Virus record (IMG/VR): IMGVR_UViG_3300021085_000024
Location: 1-64,000 of that record
Reading direction: 5' to 3' (one strand)
DNA from: a virus
DNA length: 64,000 nucleotides
Positions 48,112 through 55,322 of the stretch are shown here, in pieces. Position 1 is the stretch's first letter, and each line of letters begins with the position of its first letter. Position numbers and translations under genes: made by a program. The notes beneath the pieces are model-generated. The model was not told the origin of the DNA. It did no database searches and saw only the letters and a list, made by a program, of their open reading frames with translations.

Positions 48112-48777
48112 ATGAAAAAATTCGCTACACGGGCAATTGTTGCTGATCTAGACAACCTTGCTGATCTTTTCCAAAACGCTGGTTCTGAACTCGGTGTTCC
48201 AACTCGTATCGCTATGGATTTCGCATATCGTTGTGACCTTTTGTCTGATGTCATCGAAAAATTGGCTGGTGACGAAGAAGCAGAAGAGGAAGAGGAAGAA
48301 GAAGAAGTAAAAGAAGAAGAAACTGAACTAGAAAAGAAGGCTTTTGCTGCATTACAAACTTTATCTCGTCTTGCTTCTGAAGAAGAAGAAAAGGAAGAAG
48401 AGAAGGAAGAAGAGAAGGAAGAAGAAGCAGAAGAAGAGGCAAAGGAATCTTCTAAAAAGGCTACTTTGAAAGAACTTTCTCGTTTAATCAATCGTCTTGC
48501 TGGCGATGATGAAGAAAGCGAAGAAGAAGAAAAGGAAGAAGAAGCAGAAGAGGAAAAGGAAGAAGCAAAAAAAGAGGCTCGTCAAATAACAAAACGCCAA
48601 GCCCTTGCTACCCTTCTTCGTATTGCTGAAGAAGAAGAAAAAGAACTGGGACAACAAGAGGATCAAGCCCTTGAAACTGAAACTGATGAGCCTTATATGA
48701 AGGGCTTTTCTGAAGGTTCAAAGGATGTAGCCGAGGTTGCTAAGGCTGCTGCGACTTACCGTAAACGTCTTAAGTAA
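48112..48777 (+). CDS. Glu-rich head protein, probable scaffold or core
   Basis: A 221-residue protein starting MKKFATRAIVADLDNLADLF. Three long glutamate/lysine runs alternate with short amphipathic helices (LQTLSRLAS, LSRLINRLAGDD, ALATLLRIAEE). Extremely acidic core proteins such as T4 gp67 are known in phage proheads and are removed by the prohead protease. It lies upstream of the protease and capsid genes, supporting a core role. GGGAGG lies 9 bases before the ATG; the upstream in-frame start at 48052 lacks a site. Another role for such tails is DNA mimicry. Confidence 0.6.
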   Translation: MKKFATRAIVADLDNLADLFQNAGSELGVPTRIAMDFAYRCDLLSDVIEKLAGDEEAEEEEEEEEVKEEETELEKKAFAALQTLSRLASEEEEKEEEKEEEKEEEAEEEAKESSKKATLKELSRLINRLAGDDEESEEEEKEEEAEEEKEEAKKEARQITKRQALATLLRIAEEEEKELGQQEDQALETETDEPYMKGFSEGSKDVAEVAKAAATYRKRLK

Positions 48778-48790
48778 AAAGAGGTCTCCC

Positions 48791-49375
48791 TTGAAGAAAC
48801 AATCTGCAAGATATGATCTTCTCGCTGAGGAGTTGTCCGTTGGGGATGCTGTCATCCCCATCGGTCAGCCCATTGGTGGTGTTGGTCGAATTACGAAAAT
48901 CTATGTCGGCATTGGCATGGCAGATGTTCAATTCAATGGGGGTAATCGTAGGATTCCCGTTGAGGACTTGAAGTTTGTTGCTGAGGAGGGATATTCTTTT
49001 GCTCCCGATCACGACACAACTGCTGGTGGAGAGATTGATGAAGAACCCTTTGGTTCTCGTGAACTCTCAGTTCAACCACCTCATGAGGCTTTCACACCCG
49101 TGTTGAATGATATGTTCTATGAACAGACTCTTCCAACAAAGGTCGCCCAACGCTTTGTGAAAAAAGCATTGTATTGGGCTGGTCGTGATCGTAAATATCG
49201 AGCCACGAGATCCGAGTGTGGTGCTTCCTATCTATGTCCAAAGTGTGTAGACCCCATTGTGATGAAGAAAGCCATCTACAAACGGTTAGAGGGTGCTTCC
49301 GAGCGTCTGTGGGGTTGCCCCTCTTGTATGTTCTTAATCAAGGACACTGACATTGTGCGTTGGGGGGGTGAATAA
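48791..49375 (+). CDS. SH3-like/zinc-ribbon head-region protein
   Basis: A 194-residue protein. Residues 15-65 (VGDAVIPIGQPIGGVGRI, ADVQFNGGNRRIPVEDL) look like a KOW/SH3 barrel; TKVAQRFVKKALYWAGR lies near 116-132. CPKC and CPSC pairs near 149-152 and 176-179 suggest zinc binding. The TTG at 48791 is chosen because GAGG precedes it by 6 bases. It overlaps the prohead protease gene by one base. Its role in assembly is unknown. Confidence 0.62.
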   Translation: MKKQSARYDLLAEELSVGDAVIPIGQPIGGVGRITKIYVGIGMADVQFNGGNRRIPVEDLKFVAEEGYSFAPDHDTTAGGEIDEEPFGSRELSVQPPHEAFTPVLNDMFYEQTLPTKVAQRFVKKALYWAGRDRKYRATRSECGASYLCPKCVDPIVMKKAIYKRLEGASERLWGCPSCMFLIKDTDIVRWGGE

Positions 49376-50787
49376 TGGCATTTATGAAATATGCTTCTGC
49401 TCTTGTGGTTTCTCCCGAAGCCAATCAAAGAACTTGGGGTGGTGTTCGCACTGCCTCTAGTAATACAGCCAATCTGGTTGGTCAAGCCGAGAAGATTTTC
49501 GGTGGGAAGTTCAATCCCTCTGATTATCTTTTAACACATTGTACTATTGTGGCTTCTGTTGATACAGATGATGCTCCCAATGTAAAACTCGGTTCTGTCA
49601 CTGAGAATGGTAAGAAGATCAATCGTAAGTATTCTAACTATCTCATAACTCCTTCGACATCTAAGTATGTGAATAACAACGGAGATTCTTGGGATCGTGA
49701 TGTTCTGTTGAAGTCTTATCAAACATTTGTTGGTAGTCATAACTTCCAAGAGCATGTTCAGATTGAGGACTTGTCGAAGGGTCGTATCATTGATGCCGTT
49801 GCTCGTGATGTCGGGGAATCTATTTATGTGGATATCCTAGTTGCGACAGACCGTAAGCACGCCCAGTTGGTTGAAGATATCCAGAGTGGTCGTTTAGGCA
49901 CATTGTCTATGGGATGTACAGTCGATAGCACCATTTGCACCAAGTGTGGGAATGTGGCAGTCGATGACACTGAGTTCTGTGACCATGTGAAGTATGAAAA
50001 ACGAAACACTTTTATTGATAACAGTGGCAAGAAAAGAATAGTGGCTGAGTTGTGTGGTCATACCGATATGGGCGACACGGCTGGAGTGACATTCATAGAA
50101 GCCTCTTGGGTTGCTGTACCCGCCTTTACTGGTGCAGTAATGCGAAATATTTTAACGGCAGACGAGGTTAGTTCGGATGTAGTTCGTAAAGCGAACGAGA
50201 TTCTTTCAGTGCCTCCAGCCGAATGGTCAGACGAAGCCCAAAAGAAAGTCGCACGGAATGTGGTGTCTTTCGGTTTCGATGACGAAGAAGAAGATGAGGG
50301 TGGCGATAGCGAACCCACATCCCCTATTGATGAATTAGAAGATGAGATGGTATCAATGGTGAAGAAACGAGTTCTTCAACGGCTTAAATCCGAAATGTCC
50401 CCCAAAGAGGAGGCAAAGAAAGATGCACCAAAGCCCGAAGATAGTACCACTTATCAAAATGATACAGTGATCAAAGAAGGCACACTAAGAAAGGCTCACG
50501 CTATGGGTCAAAAACTTGGTGTTCTTCAAGGGATCGCAAAGGTTTCTCACACCAGAGAAGATTTTATTGATGGTATTGCTCTCCTTGATTATGAGAGGGG
50601 TTCAAAAACATCGGTATCTGTTTATCGTGCCAGCCTAAAGGTCGGTTCGGTATCAAAGTACGCCACACTGAAAGGTTTCTTGCTTGCTAGTAAGAAGGCT
50701 CTCGGTGGTACGATGACTAAATCTGAGGTTACTCAGATGATTCGACTCGCTCGATTGCTTGACTTTTGGTCAGCACAAAAACATTAA
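49375..50787 (+). CDS. Prohead protease-like protein
   Basis: A 470-residue protein placed just before the core and capsid genes. GSHNFQEHVQIEDLSKGRI near 123 and SGRLGTLSMGCTVDS near 177-191 resemble the His and Ser regions of phage prohead proteases. A cysteine/histidine cluster (ICTKCGNV, FCDHVKYE, LCGHT) is inserted and probably binds zinc. It then continues as an acidic and helical C-terminal half of 200 residues, which may form a delivery or core domain. Active-site assignment is tentative. The start overlaps the previous stop (TAATG). Confidence 0.68.
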   Translation: MAFMKYASALVVSPEANQRTWGGVRTASSNTANLVGQAEKIFGGKFNPSDYLLTHCTIVASVDTDDAPNVKLGSVTENGKKINRKYSNYLITPSTSKYVNNNGDSWDRDVLLKSYQTFVGSHNFQEHVQIEDLSKGRIIDAVARDVGESIYVDILVATDRKHAQLVEDIQSGRLGTLSMGCTVDSTICTKCGNVAVDDTEFCDHVKYEKRNTFIDNSGKKRIVAELCGHTDMGDTAGVTFIEASWVAVPAFTGAVMRNILTADEVSSDVVRKANEILSVPPAEWSDEAQKKVARNVVSFGFDDEEEDEGGDSEPTSPIDELEDEMVSMVKKRVLQRLKSEMSPKEEAKKDAPKPEDSTTYQNDTVIKEGTLRKAHAMGQKLGVLQGIAKVSHTREDFIDGIALLDYERGSKTSVSVYRASLKVGSVSKYATLKGFLLASKKALGGTMTKSEVTQMIRLARLLDFWSAQKH

Positions 50788-50820
50788 CCCCTTCACACTT
50801 AAAACACAAAGGAGAGTATT

Positions 50821-51849
50821 ATGCGTAGAAGCAGACTTACTTGGAATAAAAAGGCAGATAATGCCCCCGCTACCCCAAATGAGGGGTATGACCATCCAGC
50901 AGATCAAGGACAACAACCCGTTGAGAAATACTTCATTGACAACGATGGAAACGGTGTTGGTTCAGAACCTTCAGATTTCGCAGAAGATGTTCACCAACCA
51001 CCTTATAACAAAGGTGACCACCCAGCGACTCCACACGAGGGACACGATCACCCAGCGATGAAACAAGCCGCTCGTGATATCCGTGCTTCTGTTGAGCGTA
51101 AAGCATCTAAATGTATTCGTATCGCACAAGCAACACTCGGAAAAGGTGCTTCTATTGAAGACTTAGAAGATCAAGCATTGGCATTCATGAATATGGCTGA
51201 TGATGATGTTGCTGCAACTTTGGATCGTATGTCAGAAATGGAAGCGTACCAAATGGCAGAAGAACCAACTGCTACTTCAATGTTCGCAGAAGAAGATTCT
51301 GAACTAGAAGGTTTGATGGCTGAGTTCATGGCAGAAATCGAATCAGATGAACACGAAAGTACAGAAGAAGCAATGCTTTCTGAAATGCTTGCTCAAGAAG
51401 AAGCCGAAGAAACAATGGGCGAAGAAGAAATAATGCTTTCTGAAATGCTTGCCGAAGAAGAAATGGCTAACCAAAATGCTCCAGAACACTTTGAAGCAGA
51501 AGAAGAAGAAGCAATGGGTGATGAGTTAATGCTTGCCGAAGAAGGTCTTGATGCTATGGGACTTGATGACGGTATGGGCGATGACGAATTGCTTGCTGGA
51601 TTGTTCGCTGGTAAGTTCGCTGGTGAAGAAGAAGCCGAAGAAGAAGAAGCAGAAGAAGAAGCAGAGGAAGAAGAAAAAGAAGCAGAAGAAGCAGCCGCTT
51701 CTAAGAAAGCATCTCGCCTTCGTCCCCGTGCTCGTAAAGCATCAAAGGGAGTTAAGACTCTTGGAAATGTTTCTAAAACAGCCTCTTCAGAAATGAACGA
51801 ACTGTCAAAGTTGTGGGAAAGTGCTCCTAACATCAGTGACTTGTTCTAA
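50821..51849 (+). CDS. Acidic scaffold or core protein
   Basis: A 342-residue protein directly before the capsid genes. Residues 1-75 are polar with HPATPHEGHDHPA; 80-120 form a basic helix; 130-290 are extremely acidic with repeated LSEMLA(Q/E)EE units; and the C-terminal 60 residues are basic (RLRPRARKASK) then polar, ending NISDLF. This is typical of a scaffolding protein: acidic body and basic capsid-binding end. Repeated small-residue steps (ASKKAS, KTASS) could be protease sites. AAGGAG precedes the ATG. Confidence 0.65.
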   Translation: MRRSRLTWNKKADNAPATPNEGYDHPADQGQQPVEKYFIDNDGNGVGSEPSDFAEDVHQPPYNKGDHPATPHEGHDHPAMKQAARDIRASVERKASKCIRIAQATLGKGASIEDLEDQALAFMNMADDDVAATLDRMSEMEAYQMAEEPTATSMFAEEDSELEGLMAEFMAEIESDEHESTEEAMLSEMLAQEEAEETMGEEEIMLSEMLAEEEMANQNAPEHFEAEEEEAMGDELMLAEEGLDAMGLDDGMGDDELLAGLFAGKFAGEEEAEEEEAEEEAEEEEKEAEEAAASKKASRLRPRARKASKGVKTLGNVSKTASSEMNELSKLWESAPNISDLF

Positions 51850-51876
51850 TCTTCCCGAAGATTCTTGAATGATTGA

Positions 51877-51908
51877 AATCCATCTAGTTCGCTAGGTGGA
51901 TTTTTTTT
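51877..51908 (+). terminator. Strong terminator with TTCG tetraloop
   Basis: An 11-bp stem (one T-G pair) with a TTCG loop pairs 51877-51887 with 51892-51902 and is followed by eight Ts. It ends the scaffold transcript before the decoration/capsid operon. Confidence 0.88.
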
Positions 51909-51915
51909 GCTTATC

Positions 51916-51930
51916 TGAGATAAAATCTCA
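51916..51930. repeat. 15-base palindrome TGAGATAAAATCTCA
   Basis: A 6-base inverted repeat with a 3-base centre, nearly the same as 47979-47993. It lies directly after a terminator and 9 bases before a TTTCGATA element, so a regulatory role is likely. Confidence 0.4.
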
Positions 51931-51936
51931 ATAATG

Positions 51937-51944
51937 TTTCGATA
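51937..51944 (+). promoter_or_regulatory. Candidate late promoter element TTTCGATA
   Basis: A TTTCGATA element between the terminator and the capsid operon, related to ATTGTCGATA at 48051 and 55256. A start here would give a leader of about 110 bases before 52062. Confidence 0.27.
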
Positions 51945-52061
51945 ACTTGACCTATTGTATGATTGCCATCTTTGTTTCTGGAGGGGGTAGTCATTTTAAC
52001 CTAAACTTTCAAACTCTCTCCCTTGTAAACAGGGAGTATTGCCTAAAAAAGGAGAAATCTT

Positions 52062-52697
52062 ATGGCTTTACTTGGACAAGCGAGTGGTGCGTTTACAGAA
52101 AGTTCTTCATCTTTACGGATTCTACATGTTGGTATCCGAAACACTGTCGGTGTTATTACAGATGAGGCTTTCGAGCAAACTAACCCTCCAATTTTTACAA
52201 CTGAACTTGGTACGGCAACTTCTACCATCTCAGATCAAGTTTCTACAACAATCTTCGGAGTTCTCTCTGGATCTGTTGCTTTCACTCGACCAGACATTGA
52301 CGAAAATGTAATCGGTGGCCCATCTGCTTTGGGTGCTGCTATCCTTTGCCGTCCTCTTGGTGTATTCATTAACCACGCTGCTGGATATTCTTTCGAGAAC
52401 ACACCCGCGGCTGCTTCTAACAAGTGTCCTTATGTTTCTGCACAAGGTTGCTATGCAAACTCTTTGTTTGAAGACAAGCGTGTTGCTGATGGTGCTGGTG
52501 GAGCGGCTGTAGCGGCTGCTGCCGTTACTGCTTATGCGGCTGGACAACAGTTGTTTGCTTCTGTTAATGGTTACTTGACCAACGAAACTGCTGACGGTCA
52601 CGAACAAAACAATGGCTTAGCAAATAGTGTTATCGGAATCGTGAAGATGGCCCCAGATAATACTCAAGATGAACTCGTTTACGACCAACGCATTTAA
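52062..52697 (+). CDS. Probable head decoration protein, 211 aa
   Basis: A beta-rich protein rich in Ala, Gly, Thr and Ser, with favoured codons (GCT, GGT, ACT) implying high expression. It has no domain I recognise but lies just before the capsid gene with AAAGGAG upstream. GGAAVAAAAVTAYAAG near 148 is a flexible or helical Ala run. It is probably a major head accessory or cement protein; it could also be a fibre. Confidence 0.62.
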   Translation: MALLGQASGAFTESSSSLRILHVGIRNTVGVITDEAFEQTNPPIFTTELGTATSTISDQVSTTIFGVLSGSVAFTRPDIDENVIGGPSALGAAILCRPLGVFINHAAGYSFENTPAAASNKCPYVSAQGCYANSLFEDKRVADGAGGAAVAAAAVTAYAAGQQLFASVNGYLTNETADGHEQNNGLANSVIGIVKMAPDNTQDELVYDQRI

Positions 52698-52710
52698 GGA
52701 GGAGACTACT

Positions 52711-53580
52711 ATGAGCGTATCAAATGCTGTGAAGCAAAAAATCATTTCTGATTATATCAAGACTCCTCAAGGGCGTGCGAAACTTGCAGCGTCTATGACT
52801 CAACCATTACGTTTGCGTAGAGATTACGCATCGGTTGGTCGTAAGACATTTCTTGTTGAACAACTGCCAGACGGAGCGTTGCCAATTTATGACAAAGATC
52901 CAGATGTAACTGCGTATGTGGTTGGTGAAGAAGGACAAAACATCCTTGCAATCACTAAGCCAAGACGTGTTATCTTTCCTTTGTTTGAGATTGCATCTAA
53001 CCCCGAAATCCCTTTGACACAAATCAAAGAAAGACGATTCGACCTTATTGAGCGTGCTCAAGATTTGGCTCGTGCCCAAATCCAAGCGGCAGAAGATGAG
53101 CGAGTATTCTCTACTCTTGATGCTGTTGCTCAGAACGGTTTCGATTCTGTTGGAAACCAAAACCCAGACATCCCAGTTGTTGCTCCAGTTACTGGTGCAG
53201 TCCTTGCTGATGCTTTTGCGTTAATCGAACGCCATGACCTTCGTGTTGCACGAATCTTCATGAACGCTCGTGACTATGCAGATTTGCGTAAGTTCGGTCG
53301 TGACATCTTGGATATCGAATCTCAGCGTGACTTGTTGAAGACTGGTCTTATGGCTACTCTTTGGGGTGCTCAGATCATCACTTCTCGTATCGTTCCCGTT
53401 GGAACAGTATATGTTGCTTGTGAGCCAGAGTTCTTTGGTCGCATGCCAGTTCGTACTGAGTTGACTGTATTGTCTGCTGATGATCCAAAGGCTCGTACTA
53501 TTGGGTTCTCTGTATTCGAGAATATCGGTATCGGTTGTTTCAATCCTCGTGGATTGGTTCGATTGTCTATCACTCGATAA
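52711..53580 (+). CDS. Major capsid protein
   Basis: A 289-residue protein with the HK97-fold pattern. It has an N-terminal arm (SVSNAVKQKIISDYIKTPQG), a beta-rich E-loop region near 50-85, an alpha-helical spine near 100-150 and P-domain strands. At the C-terminus are WGAQIITSRIVPVGTVYVAC near 223-242 and a final GLVRLSITR. AAGGAGG lies 7 bases before the ATG at 52711, which is preferred over the ATG at 52669 inside the previous gene. Codon use is strongly optimised. No N-terminal delta domain is visible, consistent with separate scaffold proteins. Confidence 0.86.
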   Translation: MSVSNAVKQKIISDYIKTPQGRAKLAASMTQPLRLRRDYASVGRKTFLVEQLPDGALPIYDKDPDVTAYVVGEEGQNILAITKPRRVIFPLFEIASNPEIPLTQIKERRFDLIERAQDLARAQIQAAEDERVFSTLDAVAQNGFDSVGNQNPDIPVVAPVTGAVLADAFALIERHDLRVARIFMNARDYADLRKFGRDILDIESQRDLLKTGLMATLWGAQIITSRIVPVGTVYVACEPEFFGRMPVRTELTVLSADDPKARTIGFSVFENIGIGCFNPRGLVRLSITR

Positions 53581-53606
53581 TTGACTTAGAAACTTAGTTT
53601 TCATTG

Positions 53607-53640
53607 AAAGCCTCTTTCCGAAAGGAAGGGGGCTTTTTTT
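53607..53640 (+). terminator. Strong terminator with GAAA loop
   Basis: A 13-bp stem (three G-T pairs) with a GAAA tetraloop pairs 53607-53619 with 53624-53636 and is followed by seven Ts. It ends the capsid operon. Confidence 0.88.
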
Positions 53641-53768
53641 GTGTCCCCACATGGGGTAAAAAGTCATTATTTTCGGTCGCCTCCCCTAATGTTTTGAACA
53701 TCACCCCAAAAATGAAAGGGGAAACAACCGAAAATGGAGAGCAAGGAAGAACTAGGGGAGGCTATACT

Positions 53769-54172
53769 ATGTGGTATCGGGATGGTTTGAGAGGGCAAGT
53801 ACCCACCGAACACTTAAAAGTGCCTCCTATGGCTGTTTTTGAGAGCCTCAGTGACCGTCCTTTGATGGGGGCTGTTCTTTATACGATTTCCGATTTGATA
53901 TATAATTTTCCGACAGAGTTTCATGACAAGATAGAGGGGCATTGGTCTTCCCACCTAACAATGAAAAGGATGAATTGTTGTCTTCTATAAACCGTAGTTC
54001 GTTGAAGGAGATTTTGATAAAAAATCTCTATTCTCTGTGGCACAAGCAAATAGCCTATTGCCCTAGTTCAAACTGGCATATTGGTTTTTCTTTGCTTTTC
54101 TGTTCCACTTTTTTTCCCGATAACTGCTCTATATTCTCATACTTAAGGTACAAGAGAGGTGTTGAATGGTAG
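53769..54172 (+). CDS. Candidate -1 frameshift gene, 134 aa
   Basis: ATG 53769 (MWYRDGLRGQVPTEH) follows GGGAGG. In frame 0 it stops at 53990 after 73 residues. The -1 frame, open from 53927, continues past that stop to TAG 54170-54172, which overlaps the next start (ATG 54166). A slip of the glycine tRNA on GGG at 53937-53939 (it can re-pair on GGG one base back) gives 57 residues in frame 0 then ALVFPPNNEKDELLSS onward, 134 in all. The -1 part has no start codon of its own. A programmed frameshift or an indel in the GGGG run fits; the stop-start overlap favours real translation. Confidence 0.5.
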
Positions 54173-54399
54173 TAGAACTAACAGATTTCAGATTGGCTGG
54201 ATACTTGGTGGCAAGAGGCGTGAAGTTTCTAGGCACTTCAAAGAATGACAGACGGGAAGTTGTCTTTTCATTTGATGACAGTGATGGTGAAGCCACAAGA
54301 GTCTTGACGGCATACCCAACTTCTCCAGAGCAGAGATATGACTCATCATGTAAGACAATGTATGACTTGGTTAAGGTCGAACTAAAAAAACGAGGCTAG
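54166..54399 (+). CDS. Small protein, first of tandem paralogues
   Basis: A 77-residue protein. It shares LTDFRLAG at the N-terminus and SPEQRYD then SCKTM near the C-terminus with the next gene, so the two are tandem duplicates. The pattern resembles a small phage domain family often called DUF5659. Function unknown. The ATG overlaps the stop of the frameshift ORF and has AGAGG upstream. Confidence 0.68.
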   Translation: MVVELTDFRLAGYLVARGVKFLGTSKNDRREVVFSFDDSDGEATRVLTAYPTSPEQRYDSSCKTMYDLVKVELKKRG

Positions 54400-54401
54400 A
54401 T

Positions 54402-54656
54402 ATGGACTTACCATTGACGGATTTCCGTCTTGCTGGTTTTCTCTTGTCGAGGGGAATCACTTTTATCCGAACGGAAGAGCAACCTAACGGTGAAATAATC
54501 TTTCTATTTGATAATACAGATAACCTCGCACAGAACACTTTGAATGAATACCCCAACTCGCCAGAGCAACGGTATGATACATCTTGTAAGACAATGCACA
54601 ATTTCATCTCTGCTATCAAACGCAGTAAATCTTATCAAAAAAGGAGGACTCAATGA
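54402..54656 (+). CDS. Small protein, second of tandem paralogues
   Basis: An 84-residue protein starting MDLPLTDFRLAGFLLSRG, paralogous to 54166-54399 through LTDFRLAG and SPEQRYD-x-SCKTM. Its C-terminus is more basic (KRSKSYQKRR). It follows its partner by two bases and overlaps the next gene by ATGA. Differences concentrate in the middle, implying divergence after duplication. Confidence 0.68.
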   Translation: MDLPLTDFRLAGFLLSRGITFIRTEEQPNGEIIFLFDNTDNLAQNTLNEYPNSPEQRYDTSCKTMHNFISAIKRSKSYQKRRTQ

Positions 54657-55090
54657 GTACCGAAGAAACAGAAACCCCAGAAACACCTACTGAAGAGGTC
54701 ACAGAAGAAGCATCAGAAATGACAATCTTGGAAACCAAGATTCTTCGATTCGCTAAACTGCGTGATGTCCTCTTAATGAAAGACAAAGATTGGGTGGATG
54801 AACACAATCAAACACGCAAAGACCTTTTGGAAGAAGCGGGTCTCCTAGAGAAGTTCATGGAACTCGATAAAGAGTTGCAAGAACACCGTGTCCAGTTGAA
54901 AGCCAATGTAGAGCCTATCAATGCTTGTGTTCAAGTTCTCGCTAAATATCGTCAATCTAAGGTTGATGGTGTTGAGTTTGAAGGCATGGAAACTCTTGAA
55001 AAGGTTTGGGTCTTTGAAGAACAAATCTTCAAAGGTGTGGAAAAGACGGCAGAAAAAGAAGAAAAAGAAGAAGAAAACTCAGAGGAGTAA
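54653..55090 (+). CDS. Acidic helical protein, 145 aa
   Basis: A Glu/Thr-rich N-terminus (MSTEETETPETPTEEV) is followed by a helical core (about 25-120) with heptad leucines and an acidic tail. No family is recognised. AAAGGAGG precedes the ATG. It ends the small operon after the capsid genes and precedes a terminator. A tail-completion or assembly-chaperone role is possible by position only. Confidence 0.62.
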   Translation: MSTEETETPETPTEEVTEEASEMTILETKILRFAKLRDVLLMKDKDWVDEHNQTRKDLLEEAGLLEKFMELDKELQEHRVQLKANVEPINACVQVLAKYRQSKVDGVEFEGMETLEKVWVFEEQIFKGVEKTAEKEEKEEENSEE

Positions 55091-55124
55091 TCCCTAGATT
55101 ATTTCTGAGAGGCTAGTTCGATTG

Positions 55125-55158
55125 AACGACAAGGTGAGAAATCCCTTGTCGTTTTTTT
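55125..55158 (+). terminator. Rho-independent terminator
   Basis: AACGACAAGG (55125-55134) and CCTTGTCGTT (55144-55153) form a 10-bp perfect stem with a 9-base loop and a T7 run. The remaining 160 bases before 55323 contain a candidate late promoter element. Confidence 0.87.
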
Positions 55159-55255
55159 CGTTTATGGGTTTATACCAAAGCCTATATAAGTCACAAAGCC
55201 CACGCATAAATATTGTTCGATTGTTGTGAAGGCGTGGCTCATATCTATTGTTATT

Positions 55256-55265
55256 ATTGTCGATA
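55256..55265 (+). promoter_or_regulatory. Candidate late promoter element ATTGTCGATA
   Basis: Identical to the element at 48051-48060, here 57 bases before the start of the 932-residue structural protein. The same distance class (51-57 bases to the start codon) applies to both. Confidence 0.3.
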
Positions 55266-55322
55266 CAACTGTTTTCTCAACGGGTTTTATACCCAATCTA
55301 ATCTTTAATTAAGGAGTGAATT

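Noticed and set aside
48105-48491. Serine-rich minus-strand frame
   Set aside because: It is the reverse of the GAA/GAG repeats in the Glu-rich gene; a run of Ser/Phe results from codon complementarity.
51947-52311. Frames of 72-90 residues before and across the decoration gene
   Set aside because: No Shine-Dalgarno, and they overlap the well-supported gene at 52062 in another frame.
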